From a bacterium (GTDB lineage Bacteria > Armatimonadota > Abditibacteriia > Abditibacteriales > Abditibacteriaceae), in contig SDZD01000038.1 in the NCBI GenBank assembly GCA_004172935.1, positions 1 to 61,168 of the forward strand: a stretch of DNA of 61,168 bases. The letters are read 5' to 3'. The position numbers and the translations under genes were made by a program. Below are positions 43,962 to 53,897 of this stretch, piece after piece; position 1 is the stretch's first letter, and the number at the start of each line of letters is the position of its first letter. The notes below the pieces were generated by a model that made no database searches, was not told the DNA's origin, and saw nothing but the letters and a program-made list of their open reading frames with translations.

Positions 43962-45662
43962 TTAAACCCAACCGTCAGGGATGACAGACGGGTCTAAATC
44001 CTTGACACCACGTTGCAACAGCGTGGCAAGGTTTTGGGCGTTCGTCGAGGCGTGCGGGGTCTTATCAAGTTTGGCTAAATAGGCATCAGCCGATTTCACC
44101 GCGCCAGCACGCGACAAAGAAGCGAAGTCGGGAACGGGCAAAACAAGTTCCCGGTAGCCTCCCGAAATCTCTTTCGCATAAGTGCGGGCAAAACGAGGAG
44201 CCACAGTCGAGTTGAAGTACAACAGACGAATGGTTTGCTGCTTTTTATCGGTCCATACCGCACGCTCGTCTTCGGATAAGCCCTTGTTCTGCGTCAGACG
44301 CACAAGCCACGAGTAATATTGGCGCACCAGCCCGGTGTGTGGGTCGGTGATGCGAATCGGAATGCGGTAGTAGCCATCCCAAGTCGAATCCTCACCTTTA
44401 AGCGCAGGGGTGGCGAAATGCTCGTCCATCCACTGCACTTTGCCGCGCAGTTGCACCAAATTCAGTGGTGGCTTGCGGGCATGATAGCCCGTCTTGGCGC
44501 TCCAAATCGCCATGTACTTTCCAGTGGAAGCACTCTTGCCGGGCACATAAGAGGCATTGCGCCCACGAGTCGCTTCTTCCCAACCGCCCTGGTCGATGGT
44601 CGCCCCGTTATCAACACCGGGTGCCTGAGCATCATAGGCCCAGATGGTTTTGGCACGCGGGAAAATCAACAGGTACTGGTCCATAGTGACTTCACCGCCA
44701 GAATAGCAGCCCGTCACGAAGGCATCCTCGATTTGCGATGTCGCGTGCGGCAAAGCGCGCGACAGTTGCAACAGCGGCCCTAAGCGCAGCGAACCGTTGT
44801 CGTCGCCCCACACGCCGTCGCCGTTCGAGTGTCCCGCCAACACCATGCGCGAGGGAATACGGGCGCCCTTTTCGCCTTTAGCCCACACCTGAGCGAGTTG
44901 GCCCAATTCATCGCGGGCGCCGGTTTCGCACAGCGTCAGGGCACGGCGTACTCCCGCTGCGCTTTTCTCATTCAGCCCCAGCGTTTTGACGAAGGCGGCA
45001 ATACCGTAAGACGAACCCAATTCCATCCACTTGCCATTGACCTTAACGTGGTCGGGCAAGCCGGAATCTTTGATCGGCGTCACATCGGCGTGGCGCTTCA
45101 TCTGCCCGACAGCCTTAACGACCGAACTGGGGTTCATCCCCAAAAACAACACGCGGTCATTCCACGGCCCATTCCATTCGGGAGCAACAGGGGGCGCCTC
45201 TTCCTTCACCGTGGCATCATAGAAGACGGGAACATACAACGGTGAGGCGGGCACATAGCCAAGCGCGCTTTGAGCGCTGCTCTTCAAGACCGAAGGAACA
45301 GCCGTGAACTGCGAGCCTAAACGGAAGCCGCCAAAAGCCAGAGCGCCCGCCCCGGCAATTCCGGCAACAGCCCCAATAGGGCCACCGAAGAAGGCATACA
45401 ATAGCGAACCACTGAGTCCGGCACCAAAACCAAGCGCTCCTCCAGCCAGCGTCCCACGCACAATAGCCGTAGGGGTGGCTTGCGTCTGCTTCTTTCCATC
45501 TGCCGTGGTGCGCGTAGTCATAGCGCTGGCGGCACCAAGCCCCGCACCGACGAGAGTCGTGCCAATAGTGACATTACGCGCCCAGCGTGTGGTGACGCGC
45601 GTGCGTGGGCGAAAGGTATGAACGCGCAGTGGTCTTTCGCTTTGAACCGGAGAGGAACGCAT
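43962..45662 (-). CDS. Membrane-anchored protein with caspase-like His/Cys pair
   Basis: 566 residues from the ATG at 45662; the TTG at 45707 is an alternative. Residues ~30-125 include glycine-zipper-like hydrophobic segments (GTLAGGALGFGAGLSGSLL, GPIGAVAGIAGAGALAFG) likely to lie in the membrane. The C-terminal part has RMVLAGHSNGDGVWGDDNG (~270-290, His) and AFVTGCYSGGEV (~310-320, Cys). A His in a GH-S/G-G context about 40 residues before a Cys in D-x-x-x-x-x-C-x-SG is the arrangement of the caspase/clostripain (CD clan) dyad. Function unknown; a protease role is inferred from those two motifs only. No recognised neighbour for it. Confidence 0.55.
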   Translation of the reverse strand: MRSSPVQSERPLRVHTFRPRTRVTTRWARNVTIGTTLVGAGLGAASAMTTRTTADGKKQTQATPTAIVRGTLAGGALGFGAGLSGSLLYAFFGGPIGAVAGIAGAGALAFGGFRLGSQFTAVPSVLKSSAQSALGYVPASPLYVPVFYDATVKEEAPPVAPEWNGPWNDRVLFLGMNPSSVVKAVGQMKRHADVTPIKDSGLPDHVKVNGKWMELGSSYGIAAFVKTLGLNEKSAAGVRRALTLCETGARDELGQLAQVWAKGEKGARIPSRMVLAGHSNGDGVWGDDNGSLRLGPLLQLSRALPHATSQIEDAFVTGCYSGGEVTMDQYLLIFPRAKTIWAYDAQAPGVDNGATIDQGGWEEATRGRNASYVPGKSASTGKYMAIWSAKTGYHARKPPLNLVQLRGKVQWMDEHFATPALKGEDSTWDGYYRIPIRITDPHTGLVRQYYSWLVRLTQNKGLSEDERAVWTDKKQQTIRLLYFNSTVAPRFARTYAKEISGGYRELVLPVPDFASLSRAGAVKSADAYLAKLDKTPHASTNAQNLATLLQRGVKDLDPSVIPDGWV

Positions 45663-45746
45663 AATCGTTGAGCACAGATTAAAGCACTGTGCTGGCCTTT
45701 CAATCAAACGTCTCAGCGGGGTTGACGTTGCTTTCCCCTGCCCTCT

Positions 45747-46691
45747 TCACGTCAACAACTGGCTTAAACACGCTTCGACTTCAGCAACTTGCCCACTCTT
45801 GCGCCCAAACTCGCGCCATATTTCAAAGGCACCCATAAGTTCATGGGAAGTTGGTTCCTCAACTGGAACGATTATATCAGGCGCCTCGAAACTTCCAAGA
45901 AAACTATTGCGGTAGTCTATTCTCGGCTCGAAGTAGTTCTCAGCATACTTCAGCAATTCCCAGACAGGGGCGGGGAAAAATCTGGCATAACTTTTTTTAC
46001 TCATTCGCAGAATGGGTAAATTATATTTTGGCTTCCTGATGATGAAAATAGGCCAAGCCGATAAGCGAAGCGGGGATTCGTTTGAATTAATCAGAAGCAA
46101 CAAGGCGTTTATTAGAACCAACCATTCATCCTTGTGACCACGCCTCCACGATACACGCGACCAAAAATCATATTTTCCATCATCCATTAGCCATTTGATC
46201 ACTTGCACCAACTCCCCACCATTCTCATTTATTGACTGAGTCAATTTCTCGATGAAAAAGCTATGAGGAGCCAGTAAGAATGCCAACCGGTCGCCAGTCC
46301 AATCAAAACGCGGTGTCCAACTCGCCCATCGAGCCACCTCTTCCCAATTTCTTTCTTCTGCCATCATATTACACAGCAACCAACATTGGCCCGTCGCACT
46401 GCATAATAACCAACTTAGAGAGGGAATTTCGCTGATTTCGTCTAGCGGAACAATGCGGCAAAAGTCGCCACGTCGATAGAAATAAGACACCAAACGCGCG
46501 AATCCATCTCTACCATCTTGATCCGATGAATAAACGCGATGGTGGAACCAAGTTATCTCAGGTGACACACCTTTGGGCCTAAAGAACAGCCGACCTTCAA
46601 TTTGCTTCCATTCCAATACATCGCAGTTGACAGATTTTCTGACTTCAAGTTCGTGTTCAAATGGAACAAACAATTCTTCTTTTGGTGGCAT
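45747..46691 (-). CDS. Hypothetical protein, AT-rich
   Basis: 314 residues, no signal peptide and no clear membrane segment. Rich in Trp, Phe and Arg (SWLLCSATGQCWLLCNMMAEE, cut here by a leucine-rich run NALLLLINSNESPLRLS). No domain recognised. Its base composition is visibly more AT-rich than both neighbours, consistent with recent acquisition. It lies 84 bases upstream of the caspase-like gene on the same strand, so the two could be functionally linked (weak). Confidence 0.65.
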   Translation of the reverse strand: MPPKEELFVPFEHELEVRKSVNCDVLEWKQIEGRLFFRPKGVSPEITWFHHRVYSSDQDGRDGFARLVSYFYRRGDFCRIVPLDEISEIPSLSWLLCSATGQCWLLCNMMAEERNWEEVARWASWTPRFDWTGDRLAFLLAPHSFFIEKLTQSINENGGELVQVIKWLMDDGKYDFWSRVSWRRGHKDEWLVLINALLLLINSNESPLRLSAWPIFIIRKPKYNLPILRMSKKSYARFFPAPVWELLKYAENYFEPRIDYRNSFLGSFEAPDIIVPVEEPTSHELMGAFEIWREFGRKSGQVAEVEACLSQLLT

Positions 46692-46733
46692 TTTTATTTA
46701 TCCGATGTTAGCGCTCCTCAATCAAAGCTTCTC

Positions 46734-47525
46734 TCATCCCGCGAAATAACTTCGGGGCGGGGTGCCTAACATCCGTTTGAACATGGTCGTGAAAGCGGCG
46801 GGGCTATCGTAGCCCAAATCAAGAGCGATAATGGTGACGGGTTCGCCATTGCTAAGCCGTGGAATCGCCGCCAGTAAGCACGCCTGTTGGCGCCAAACCG
46901 AAAAACTGATACCCGTTTCGCGCAAGAAAGCGCGCGTAAACGTGCGTCGGCTCATCGCCATCTTGGAGGCCCAATCGTCGATGGTGTCATGCGGCGAGGG
47001 TGTCTCCAAAAAGCCGCGACAGAGTGCGGCCAATCGAGGTTCGGACGGGAACGGCAAACCTAGTGGCTGCTCTGGCAGACGCGGCGTTTCATGAATCAGC
47101 AGTTCGAGCAAAAGATGTTCGCGAGGAGTACAGGGCACGTTATCCGAAATCTTCATGGCTTCATCCATCAGGTTAAGTGCCAGCGGTGTTAAGCCCAACA
47201 CGCGAACATTCTCTGCCAACCCAGTGATCGCATCCGGTGATATATAAACCGATTTCATCGAGCAACGACTGAAAATCTCAACCGAATGTTCGACACCTGC
47301 CGGTATCCAAAGCGCATATTTGGTCGGCACCATCCAGCGCCCTTCGCTCGTGCTGGTCATAATCGAACCAGTCTCGACATAAAGCAGTTGCGACCGACTG
47401 TGGCAATGGCGATCTATAAAATGCCCCGCCGCATAATCGTTCGGGAAGGCGACAATATTCCCTTCGCGTGCCTCAAGCCAATCCCGGCGTTGCTCATCCG
47501 ACCAGAGGGGAGATGATGGTGACAT
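46734..47525 (-). CDS. AraC-family transcriptional regulator
   Basis: The ATG at 47525 is taken as the start (MSPSSPLWSDEQRRDWLEA). An N-terminal cupin-type sensing domain (AGHFIDRHCHSRSQLLYVETG, VPTKYALWIPAGVEHSVE) precedes two helix-turn-helix units at the C-terminus (ASKMAMSRRTFTRAF, IALDLGYDSPAAFTTMFKRM, ending LGTPPRSYF). Such regulators usually control a divergent gene; here that is the fsr-like exporter, whose start is 82 bases away. The intergenic part contains an inverted repeat GGTCA...TGACC (47576-47607). Confidence 0.92.
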   Translation of the reverse strand: MSPSSPLWSDEQRRDWLEAREGNIVAFPNDYAAGHFIDRHCHSRSQLLYVETGSIMTSTSEGRWMVPTKYALWIPAGVEHSVEIFSRCSMKSVYISPDAITGLAENVRVLGLTPLALNLMDEAMKISDNVPCTPREHLLLELLIHETPRLPEQPLGLPFPSEPRLAALCRGFLETPSPHDTIDDWASKMAMSRRTFTRAFLRETGISFSVWRQQACLLAAIPRLSNGEPVTIIALDLGYDSPAAFTTMFKRMLGTPPRSYFAG

Positions 47526-47607
47526 AGGCTCAATTTGGCCCACTCTCAATAATAAACGACTGTAATGCGAAAGTAGGTCATGTTTCTAATGTGTAACATA
47601 ATTGACC

Positions 47608-48816
47608 ATGACTGGAACTTTTCAAAAGTCGAACCCTGCTGCCATCGGCACAGCTTTCAATGTCATCTTCGCCGTCAGCCTCTGCCACTTGCTGAACGAT
47701 ACGATGCAGTCGCTATTTGCCGCGACATATCCAATTTTGCAGACCAACTACAAGTTGACTTTTGCTCAAATTGGCCTCCTCACCCTAACTTTTCAGGTCA
47801 CGGCTTCCGTGCTTCAACCCCTGATTGGCCTGTTTACGGATAAAAAATCGTTGCCCTATTCAACATCCGTTGGGATGGGTTTCACCTTTGTCGGTCTGAT
47901 TCTGTTCGCGATGGCTGGCCAATATAGCTCGCTGCTCTTCGCTTCGGCCTTCGTTGGGTTGGGGTCGGCAGTATTCCATCCCGAATCGTCACGCATCGCG
48001 CGTTTTGCTTCGGGTGGGCGCCACGGTTTGGCACAGTCTATTTTTCAGGTCGGTGGCAATGTCGGCTCGGCTGTGGGGCCGCTTTTAGCAGCATTTATCG
48101 TGTTACCCAGAGGCCAATCGAGCCTGGCATGGTTTTCCGTGATCGCGCTCTTGGGCATGTTCATTCTGTGGAAAGTGGGGAACTGGTACGCTCACCACCA
48201 CACACAAAATGCAAGCAAAGGAACCGTTATTCACAAGCGCCCCCTACCTCCGCGCAAGACGATGATTTCTCTCACTGTTCTGGCGGCTCTCATTTTCACC
48301 AAATATGTGTACGTCGCGAGCCTGACCAGCTACTACACCTTCTACCTCATCCATAAGTTCGGCGTATCGGTGCGCGATTCACAATTCCTTTTGTTCTTGT
48401 TCCTGGGGGCAATGGCCGTGGGAACCGTAATTGGCGGGCCGATTGGGGACCGCATCGGCACCAAGAAGGTCATTTGGCTGTCGATTCTGGGGATTTTGCC
48501 GTTCACGTTGGCACTTCCCTACGTCAATTTATTCTGGACAGCGATGCTCTCGGTTATAATCGGCGTCACTGTAGCCTCAGCTCTTCCCGCCATCATCGTT
48601 TCAGCGCAAGAACTGATGCCCGACCGGGTCGGCATGATCGGTGGTTTATTCTTCGGCTTCGCTTTTGGCGTCGGAGGCATTGCCGCCGCTCTATTGGGAG
48701 TTGTAGCCGATGCTAAAGGCATCGACTTCGTTTACAACGTGTGTTCGTTTTTGCCTTTTCTGGGCATGTTGGCCGTTTTTCTGCCAAATCTGCAAGAACT
48801 GAAGCCACAATCCTAA
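47608..48816 (+). CDS. fsr: MFS exporter of the fosmidomycin-resistance (Fsr) family
   Basis: About 400 residues, 12 predicted membrane segments. Family signatures: HLLNDTMQSLFAATYPILQ in helix 1, FAQIGLLTLTFQVTASVLQP, GSAVFHPESSRIARFASGGR and GLAQSIFQVGGNVGSAVGP. Fsr proteins pump fosmidomycin and probably other compounds out with proton uptake. The start is the ATG at 47608 rather than the TTG at 47602. Divergent from an AraC regulator that likely senses a ligand. The two end in a bidirectional terminator shared with ftsK. Confidence 0.93.
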   Translation: MTGTFQKSNPAAIGTAFNVIFAVSLCHLLNDTMQSLFAATYPILQTNYKLTFAQIGLLTLTFQVTASVLQPLIGLFTDKKSLPYSTSVGMGFTFVGLILFAMAGQYSSLLFASAFVGLGSAVFHPESSRIARFASGGRHGLAQSIFQVGGNVGSAVGPLLAAFIVLPRGQSSLAWFSVIALLGMFILWKVGNWYAHHHTQNASKGTVIHKRPLPPRKTMISLTVLAALIFTKYVYVASLTSYYTFYLIHKFGVSVRDSQFLLFLFLGAMAVGTVIGGPIGDRIGTKKVIWLSILGILPFTLALPYVNLFWTAMLSVIIGVTVASALPAIIVSAQELMPDRVGMIGGLFFGFAFGVGGIAAALLGVVADAKGIDFVYNVCSFLPFLGMLAVFLPNLQELKPQS

Positions 48817-48833
48817 CTGGCTAAATCTTGATC

Positions 48834-48884
48834 AAAATGAAGGGCCAGATGCGAAACCTCATGTCGCATCTGGCCCTTCATTTT
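48834..48884. terminator. Bidirectional intrinsic terminator
   Basis: A 21-bp perfect stem (48834-48854 with 48864-48884), A/T tracts at both feet, between fsr (+) and ftsK (-). Confidence 0.93.
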
Positions 48885-48898
48885 CTCTTCAAGGTGAA

Positions 48899-51800
48899 TT
48901 ATTCAGCGTCGTCTTCGTCTCTGCTGGGCGCTGCGGTGTCGCCTCGGCCTAATACCTTGCGGGCTTTGGGACCATCGGCGGGGCCGAGGACACCCGCTTT
49001 TTCGAGTTGGTCGACGATGCGCCCAGCACGCGGGTAGCCAATGCCGAATTTGCGTTGGATATTGCTGGCGCTCATCTCTTGATAGCGCATCACGAACTCG
49101 ACAATTTCATTGAAGAGCGAGTCACGCTTCTCATCAGAATTGAAGCCGCTCGACTTGGCATCAACTTCATCATCGTCATCTTCCACGAAGAGGTCGAAGG
49201 TCGGCAAATCTTCGGGAATGGAATCCTCGTACTGGTAGTTAGCTTTGACGACTTCAACGATGCGGTTGACCTCTTCCTCGCTCAAGAAGGCTCCCTGAAT
49301 ACGGGTCGATTTGCCGCCGTTGTTCGAGTCGTACAGCATGTCGCCGCTACCAATCAGGCGCTCGGCCCCGACCGAATCGAGGATGGTACGCGAGTCAACC
49401 TGTGAGGCAACGGCGAAAGCGACGCGGGCTGGGATGTTGGCCTTAATTACGCCAGTAATGACGTTGACGCTGGGACGCTGGGTAGCAACGATAAGGTGAA
49501 TACCCGTCGCACGCGCCAACTGAGCGAGGCGGCAAATTAGCTTCTCGAACTCAGCCGCTGCCGTCATCATCAAGTCGGCCAACTCGTCGATGACGATAAC
49601 GATGTATGGCATCGGACGCTCACCCTCGCGCAACTTCGAGTTGTAGGAAGCGATGTTCCGCACCCCACGCGTAGCGAACAGACGGTAACGCCTGTCCATT
49701 TCCTCGATAGCGCGGCGCAAGGCGATGACAGCCTGTTTCGGCTCGACCACGACATCGTGCATCAGGTGCGGAATGCCGCGATACAACGTCAATTCGACTC
49801 GCTTGGGGTCGATAAGCGAAAAGCGCACTTCTTCTGGGCCACTACGCACCAGAATCGAGGCGATAATCGAGTTCAAACACACCGACTTACCGGAGTTGGT
49901 CGAACCCGCGATCAACATGTGTGGCATCTTGGCGAGGTCGCCCCATTTGGGTTGGCCCGCGATGTCTTTGCCCAACACAAACGCGAGTTTGCTGGGATGA
50001 CTTAAGAAGTCGTGCTGCTCCAGCACATCGCGCATTCGCACCAGATGCACCTTCTTGTTGGGCACCTCGATACCAACGACGTTCTTACCGGGCACAGGCG
50101 CTTCGATACGCACCGAAAGCGCGCTCAAGCTGCGCGCCAAATCGCGGTCAAGGTTGGCTATAGCGGCCACACGCACGCCGGGAGCGGGCTGCACCTCATA
50201 GCGAGTGATAACGGGGCCACGCTTCACATCGGTCACGCGCGCATCAATTTTGAAGGCGGCGAGCGTTTCCTGAACGCCAACGACACCGCGCTGCAATTCT
50301 TCCTCCGCGCCCTCTAAGTCGGGCATAACCGGTGGGTCGAGGGCACGCACCCCTTCATCGAAGTACTCCGGCATGAATGGGCCTTCGCCGAAACGACGAC
50401 GAGGCTTCTCAGTGCGTTGCACCTGTGGTAATTCGATTTCGTCGGCGTCCTGAGCCGATTCGAGCGCCTGTTGCTCTAACGCCTCATGCGGAAGCAGCAC
50501 ATCTTCTTCGGTATGCGCAACAAGCTCTTCCAAATCCAGAACTGATGTCGGCGGCGGCGTATGAATAATCTCAATACGCGGTGCTTCAGGTTCTGGTTTT
50601 GGCTGTGCCTCGGCCTTGGGAGCCTTATTTGATTTGGTGGCTTTAGTAGGGGCCTGTCCCTGTTCTAACTCCTCGCTGTTCTCAACGGCTGGGGCTGTCT
50701 TACGCCTCGCCTCGACGGCGGGCACAGGGTCAGGCCATTCGATTTCGTCGTGAGGGACAGGGAACTCATCGCCCTCTTCTTCGCCACCAAACCAGTCGCC
50801 CGCCTCAAGGAATGGAGACTTGTTAGCGCTTTTTTGCTGCTGCTCGTTTTGGGCGCGGATTTCGGCCAGCGAACGGCCAGTTCGGCGAGCGCGTGGCGGC
50901 GCGGGTTCCACCAACGCATTTTGCACAGCGTCACCACGCTCGTCCCACATTTCCAGTTGTTCTTCGAGAGCAAGGGCGCGCTCTTCGCGTTCCAGTCGCT
51001 GCTCTTCGCGGCGAAATTCACGGTGTGTACGGCTGGTTTCGCGCTCGGCGTTCCATTCATCCTTCCACTCGCCCCACTTATCAACGATGCGTTCGCCCAA
51101 CTCTCCTAAGGTGTGTTCAGTCCACAGCAACAAAGAAACCACGCCCAGAGCGGCAAGGGCAACATAACTACCGACCTCACCAAACACGCGCCGCATCGCC
51201 CATGCGATGGCACCGCCAATTAAGCCACCGTGGGTTTGCAGCGTGTAGGAATCGAGAAATTCTTCGCCGCGCAGCGTTTGAAGATGGCGCGCAGTGAGAA
51301 ACACCAACAAAGCCAACCCGGCGCCGCGCCAGAAAGCAGCGATGCGCGCGTTCTGGCGTTTGAACACCAGCGTCATCCCCAAAACGCCGAGACCAAGCGG
51401 AACTAAAGTCGCGCCAGAACCAAAAAGTTGGCGTAACACGTACACACCATAGCGCGGCAACAAGCCATCGGTCGCAGGAGTGAGCGCATTCCAGGTCAGC
51501 AACACCGAAAGCGCCACTAAAAGCACGCCACCAATCTGAAAATGCACCGCGCGCATCGAAAAAGAGCGCGAGGGCGTCCATTTAACGCGCGAAGGCGCCG
51601 TCGAAACGGGACGCGCTCTGGGCGCCGGACGCGGAGCCATACGCGATTCGGTAGCGGGGCGCGCTACCGAAGGACGCGACGCGGGCCGATCACCGCCAGA
51701 AGGTTTGCTGCCCGCCGAAGATTTATTGGAAGCGGGGCGCGCCGGAGAATTGCGAGAAGTGGCTGGGCGCGAAGTCGCGGGACGGTCGGAGGTGGGCCTT

Positions 51801-51943
51801 GCGGTGCGTGGCGCACTGGAAGCGGGGCGAGGGGACGAAGACGCGGAACGCGATTTAGGACGAGGTGGCACAACAAAGGAGGGGACATCGAAATCGTCGC
51901 CCAAAGGCTCAAAGGGGTCGAGAGGCGCGTTGGGACGAGGCAT
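48899..51943 (-). CDS. ftsK: FtsK/SpoIIIE-type DNA translocase
   Basis: 1014 residues. Residues 1-125 are a long disordered Ser/Pro/Arg-rich tail, then four hydrophobic segments (~130-290), a charged linker (~290-560) with acidic stretches, and the motor. Walker A GSTNSGKSVCL (~684), Walker B VIVIDELADLMM, then LIVATQRPSVNVITG and the C-terminal winged-helix gamma domain (IQRKFGIGYPRAGRIVDQLE). It pumps chromosome DNA at the septum during division. No defect seen. The N-terminal tail is longer than in most relatives. Confidence 0.96.
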   Translation of the reverse strand: MPRPNAPLDPFEPLGDDFDVPSFVVPPRPKSRSASSSPRPASSAPRTARPTSDRPATSRPATSRNSPARPASNKSSAGSKPSGGDRPASRPSVARPATESRMAPRPAPRARPVSTAPSRVKWTPSRSFSMRAVHFQIGGVLLVALSVLLTWNALTPATDGLLPRYGVYVLRQLFGSGATLVPLGLGVLGMTLVFKRQNARIAAFWRGAGLALLVFLTARHLQTLRGEEFLDSYTLQTHGGLIGGAIAWAMRRVFGEVGSYVALAALGVVSLLLWTEHTLGELGERIVDKWGEWKDEWNAERETSRTHREFRREEQRLEREERALALEEQLEMWDERGDAVQNALVEPAPPRARRTGRSLAEIRAQNEQQQKSANKSPFLEAGDWFGGEEEGDEFPVPHDEIEWPDPVPAVEARRKTAPAVENSEELEQGQAPTKATKSNKAPKAEAQPKPEPEAPRIEIIHTPPPTSVLDLEELVAHTEEDVLLPHEALEQQALESAQDADEIELPQVQRTEKPRRRFGEGPFMPEYFDEGVRALDPPVMPDLEGAEEELQRGVVGVQETLAAFKIDARVTDVKRGPVITRYEVQPAPGVRVAAIANLDRDLARSLSALSVRIEAPVPGKNVVGIEVPNKKVHLVRMRDVLEQHDFLSHPSKLAFVLGKDIAGQPKWGDLAKMPHMLIAGSTNSGKSVCLNSIIASILVRSGPEEVRFSLIDPKRVELTLYRGIPHLMHDVVVEPKQAVIALRRAIEEMDRRYRLFATRGVRNIASYNSKLREGERPMPYIVIVIDELADLMMTAAAEFEKLICRLAQLARATGIHLIVATQRPSVNVITGVIKANIPARVAFAVASQVDSRTILDSVGAERLIGSGDMLYDSNNGGKSTRIQGAFLSEEEVNRIVEVVKANYQYEDSIPEDLPTFDLFVEDDDDEVDAKSSGFNSDEKRDSLFNEIVEFVMRYQEMSASNIQRKFGIGYPRAGRIVDQLEKAGVLGPADGPKARKVLGRGDTAAPSRDEDDAE

Positions 51944-52158
51944 AGAAAAACCGACGGAATACTAGCGGCGCTCGCCATTACAGGACGAAAAACGCCCCTT
52001 TATTTTACCAATCACACTTTTAACTTGGCGGCTTTAAGACCAATAAACGCCCACTCCACGCCAGATTGTTGCCTTTTAATATCTCTTTTTAGATGAGAGA
52101 TACACCACAAAGACCGATGCCTGTCAAAATATATAGGCTTCTTCCGGCTGTTTTTTCT

Positions 52159-52899
52159 ATGTCTTTACAATCCGAGGCGTCACAGCGGCGCGACTTGATT
52201 TTGGTTATGCCCGTCTATAATGAGGCAGAGTGCATTGCGGGCGTTGTCGAAAAATGGCGCGATACCTTTAAAAACCTCGGTATCAACTCCGAACTTTTGG
52301 TACTGAACGACGGTTCCAAAGACGAGACGGCACAAACCCTCGAACAATTTGCCGATGATCCGAACGTCACGGTCATCAACAAACCCAACTCCGGCCACGG
52401 GCCAACCATCTTGCAGGGCTACCGCGAAGGCGTCAAACGCGCCGACTGGGTTTTCCAGGTCGACTCAGACGACGAGATGCAACCCGACCAATTCGAGGAG
52501 TTCTGGAAACGACGCGATAAATACGACGCGATTTTTGGCATCCGTTGGCACCGCGAACAGGATGCGGGCCGCAAAGTGTTGTCGGCGGGTTCGCGCGTTC
52601 TCGTCCGTCTCTTCTTCGGTCGCGGTGTGCGCGACGTTAATGTGCCCTACCGACTGATGCGCGCCGATAAACTGGCCCCCATCGTTACAGCTATCCCAGA
52701 CGACACCTTCGCACCGAACCTGTTGATTTCGGGCGTGTTGGGCCGCAATGTGCGTCGCGTTACCAACCGTAACGTGCTACACGAAAATCGCAAAACTGGC
52801 ACTGTATCGTTGAAGTCGAGCAAATTGTGGAAAATCGCCCTCAAATCGGGACGCCAGACCACCCTGTTCATGCTTCGTACCCGTATAAAAGGTCTGTAA
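52159..52899 (+). CDS. GT2-family glycosyltransferase
   Basis: The ATG at 52159 (MSLQSEASQRRDLILVMPVYN) gives the normal GT2 start; the ATG at 52093 would add 22 poorly conserved residues. VMPVYNEAECI, VLNDGSKDETA and FQVDSDDEMQPDQF (the DxD) mark the nucleotide-sugar-binding fold. No membrane helix at the C-terminus. It lies directly upstream of the dehydratase (next gene begins right after its stop), so they probably build a surface glycan or lipid-linked sugar. Confidence 0.9.
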   Translation: MSLQSEASQRRDLILVMPVYNEAECIAGVVEKWRDTFKNLGINSELLVLNDGSKDETAQTLEQFADDPNVTVINKPNSGHGPTILQGYREGVKRADWVFQVDSDDEMQPDQFEEFWKRRDKYDAIFGIRWHREQDAGRKVLSAGSRVLVRLFFGRGVRDVNVPYRLMRADKLAPIVTAIPDDTFAPNLLISGVLGRNVRRVTNRNVLHENRKTGTVSLKSSKLWKIALKSGRQTTLFMLRTRIKGL

Positions 52900-53877
52900 A
52901 TGCATTCCAATTTCTGGCGCGACCGCCCCGTACTTTTGACAGGCGCAACAGGACTCCTCGGCGGACATCTTGGCCGCACGCTCATTGAAGCGGGCGCTAC
53001 CGTCGTAGCACTAGTGCGCGATGCGAACCCGCAATCGCAGTGGTCGCGCGAGAAACTGGGCGAGCGCGCCATCGAAGTGCGCGGCGACTGTCGCGATGAA
53101 ACTGTCCTGCGCCGCACATTGGCCGAGTACGAAATCAACACCGTTTTCCATCTCGCCGCCCAAACCATCGTCGGCCCCGCCAACCTCGACCCAACCACAA
53201 CATTCGAAACCAACATCGCTGGCACATGGCGCCTTCTCGAAGCCTGCCGCCAGTTGCCGCATGTGCGCCAAATTGTGCTGGCCTCCAGCGACAAAGCTTA
53301 CGGCGAGCAGGAAACCCTGCCCTACACCGAAGGCGCTCGCCTTGAAGGTCGTCAGCCTTACGCGGTTTCTAAATCGTGCGCCGACCTCATCGCGCAAACC
53401 TATTTCGCGACCTACGGCACTCCAGTTTCCATCACCCGTTGCGGCAACTTCTATGGCCCCGGCGACTTGAACTGGAACCGTATCGTTCCCGGCACCATCC
53501 GCTCGGTTCTGCGCGGCCAAACGCCCATCATCCGCTCCGACGGCAAAAGCCTGCGCGACTATATCTACGTCGGCGACGGCGTCAGTGCCTACATGCAACT
53601 CGCCGAAGCTATGGCCAGTGACCGCAATCTGTGCGGGCAAGCCTTCAACTTCGGGCACAACGCCCCGATTTCTGTCCTCGATTTGGTGAAACACATCACC
53701 ATCGCCTGTGGACGCGAAGACTTGGAACCACAGGTTCTCAACGAGGCCAAAAACGAAATCAAAGATCAAAGCCTTGATGCCACCAAAGCCCACGAAGAAC
53801 TGAACTGGCAGCCCAGGTGGAATGTCGAGGCCGGACTGCGCGAAACAGTCGAGTGGTACAAAGCACTACTCGATTAA
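52900..53877 (+). CDS. Sugar-nucleotide 4,6-dehydratase/epimerase (CDP-glucose or GDP-mannose type)
   Basis: 325 residues. The Rossmann motif TGATGLLGGHLG, FHLAAQT, LASSDKAYG and the catalytic YAVSKSCADL are present; SSDKAYG in place of the usual TD plus tail makes it look like the CDP-glucose 4,6-dehydratase branch. The product is a 4-keto-6-deoxy sugar nucleotide for surface polysaccharide. It starts immediately after the GT2 stop, indicating one mRNA. Confidence 0.88.
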   Translation: MHSNFWRDRPVLLTGATGLLGGHLGRTLIEAGATVVALVRDANPQSQWSREKLGERAIEVRGDCRDETVLRRTLAEYEINTVFHLAAQTIVGPANLDPTTTFETNIAGTWRLLEACRQLPHVRQIVLASSDKAYGEQETLPYTEGARLEGRQPYAVSKSCADLIAQTYFATYGTPVSITRCGNFYGPGDLNWNRIVPGTIRSVLRGQTPIIRSDGKSLRDYIYVGDGVSAYMQLAEAMASDRNLCGQAFNFGHNAPISVLDLVKHITIACGREDLEPQVLNEAKNEIKDQSLDATKAHEELNWQPRWNVEAGLRETVEWYKALLD

Positions 53878-53897
53878 TTCATCGTACCGAAAAATAT

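Noticed and set aside
47576..47607. Inverted repeat GGTCA...TGACC between araC and fsr as the AraC site
   Set aside because: AraC proteins mostly bind direct repeats and the arms are short; noted but not called as a site.
38656..48884. Similar terminator stems (GGGCCAGA...) after transketolase and fsr as a dispersed repeat
   Set aside because: Likeness is limited to a GC-rich stem; chance likeness of strong terminators is the simpler explanation.
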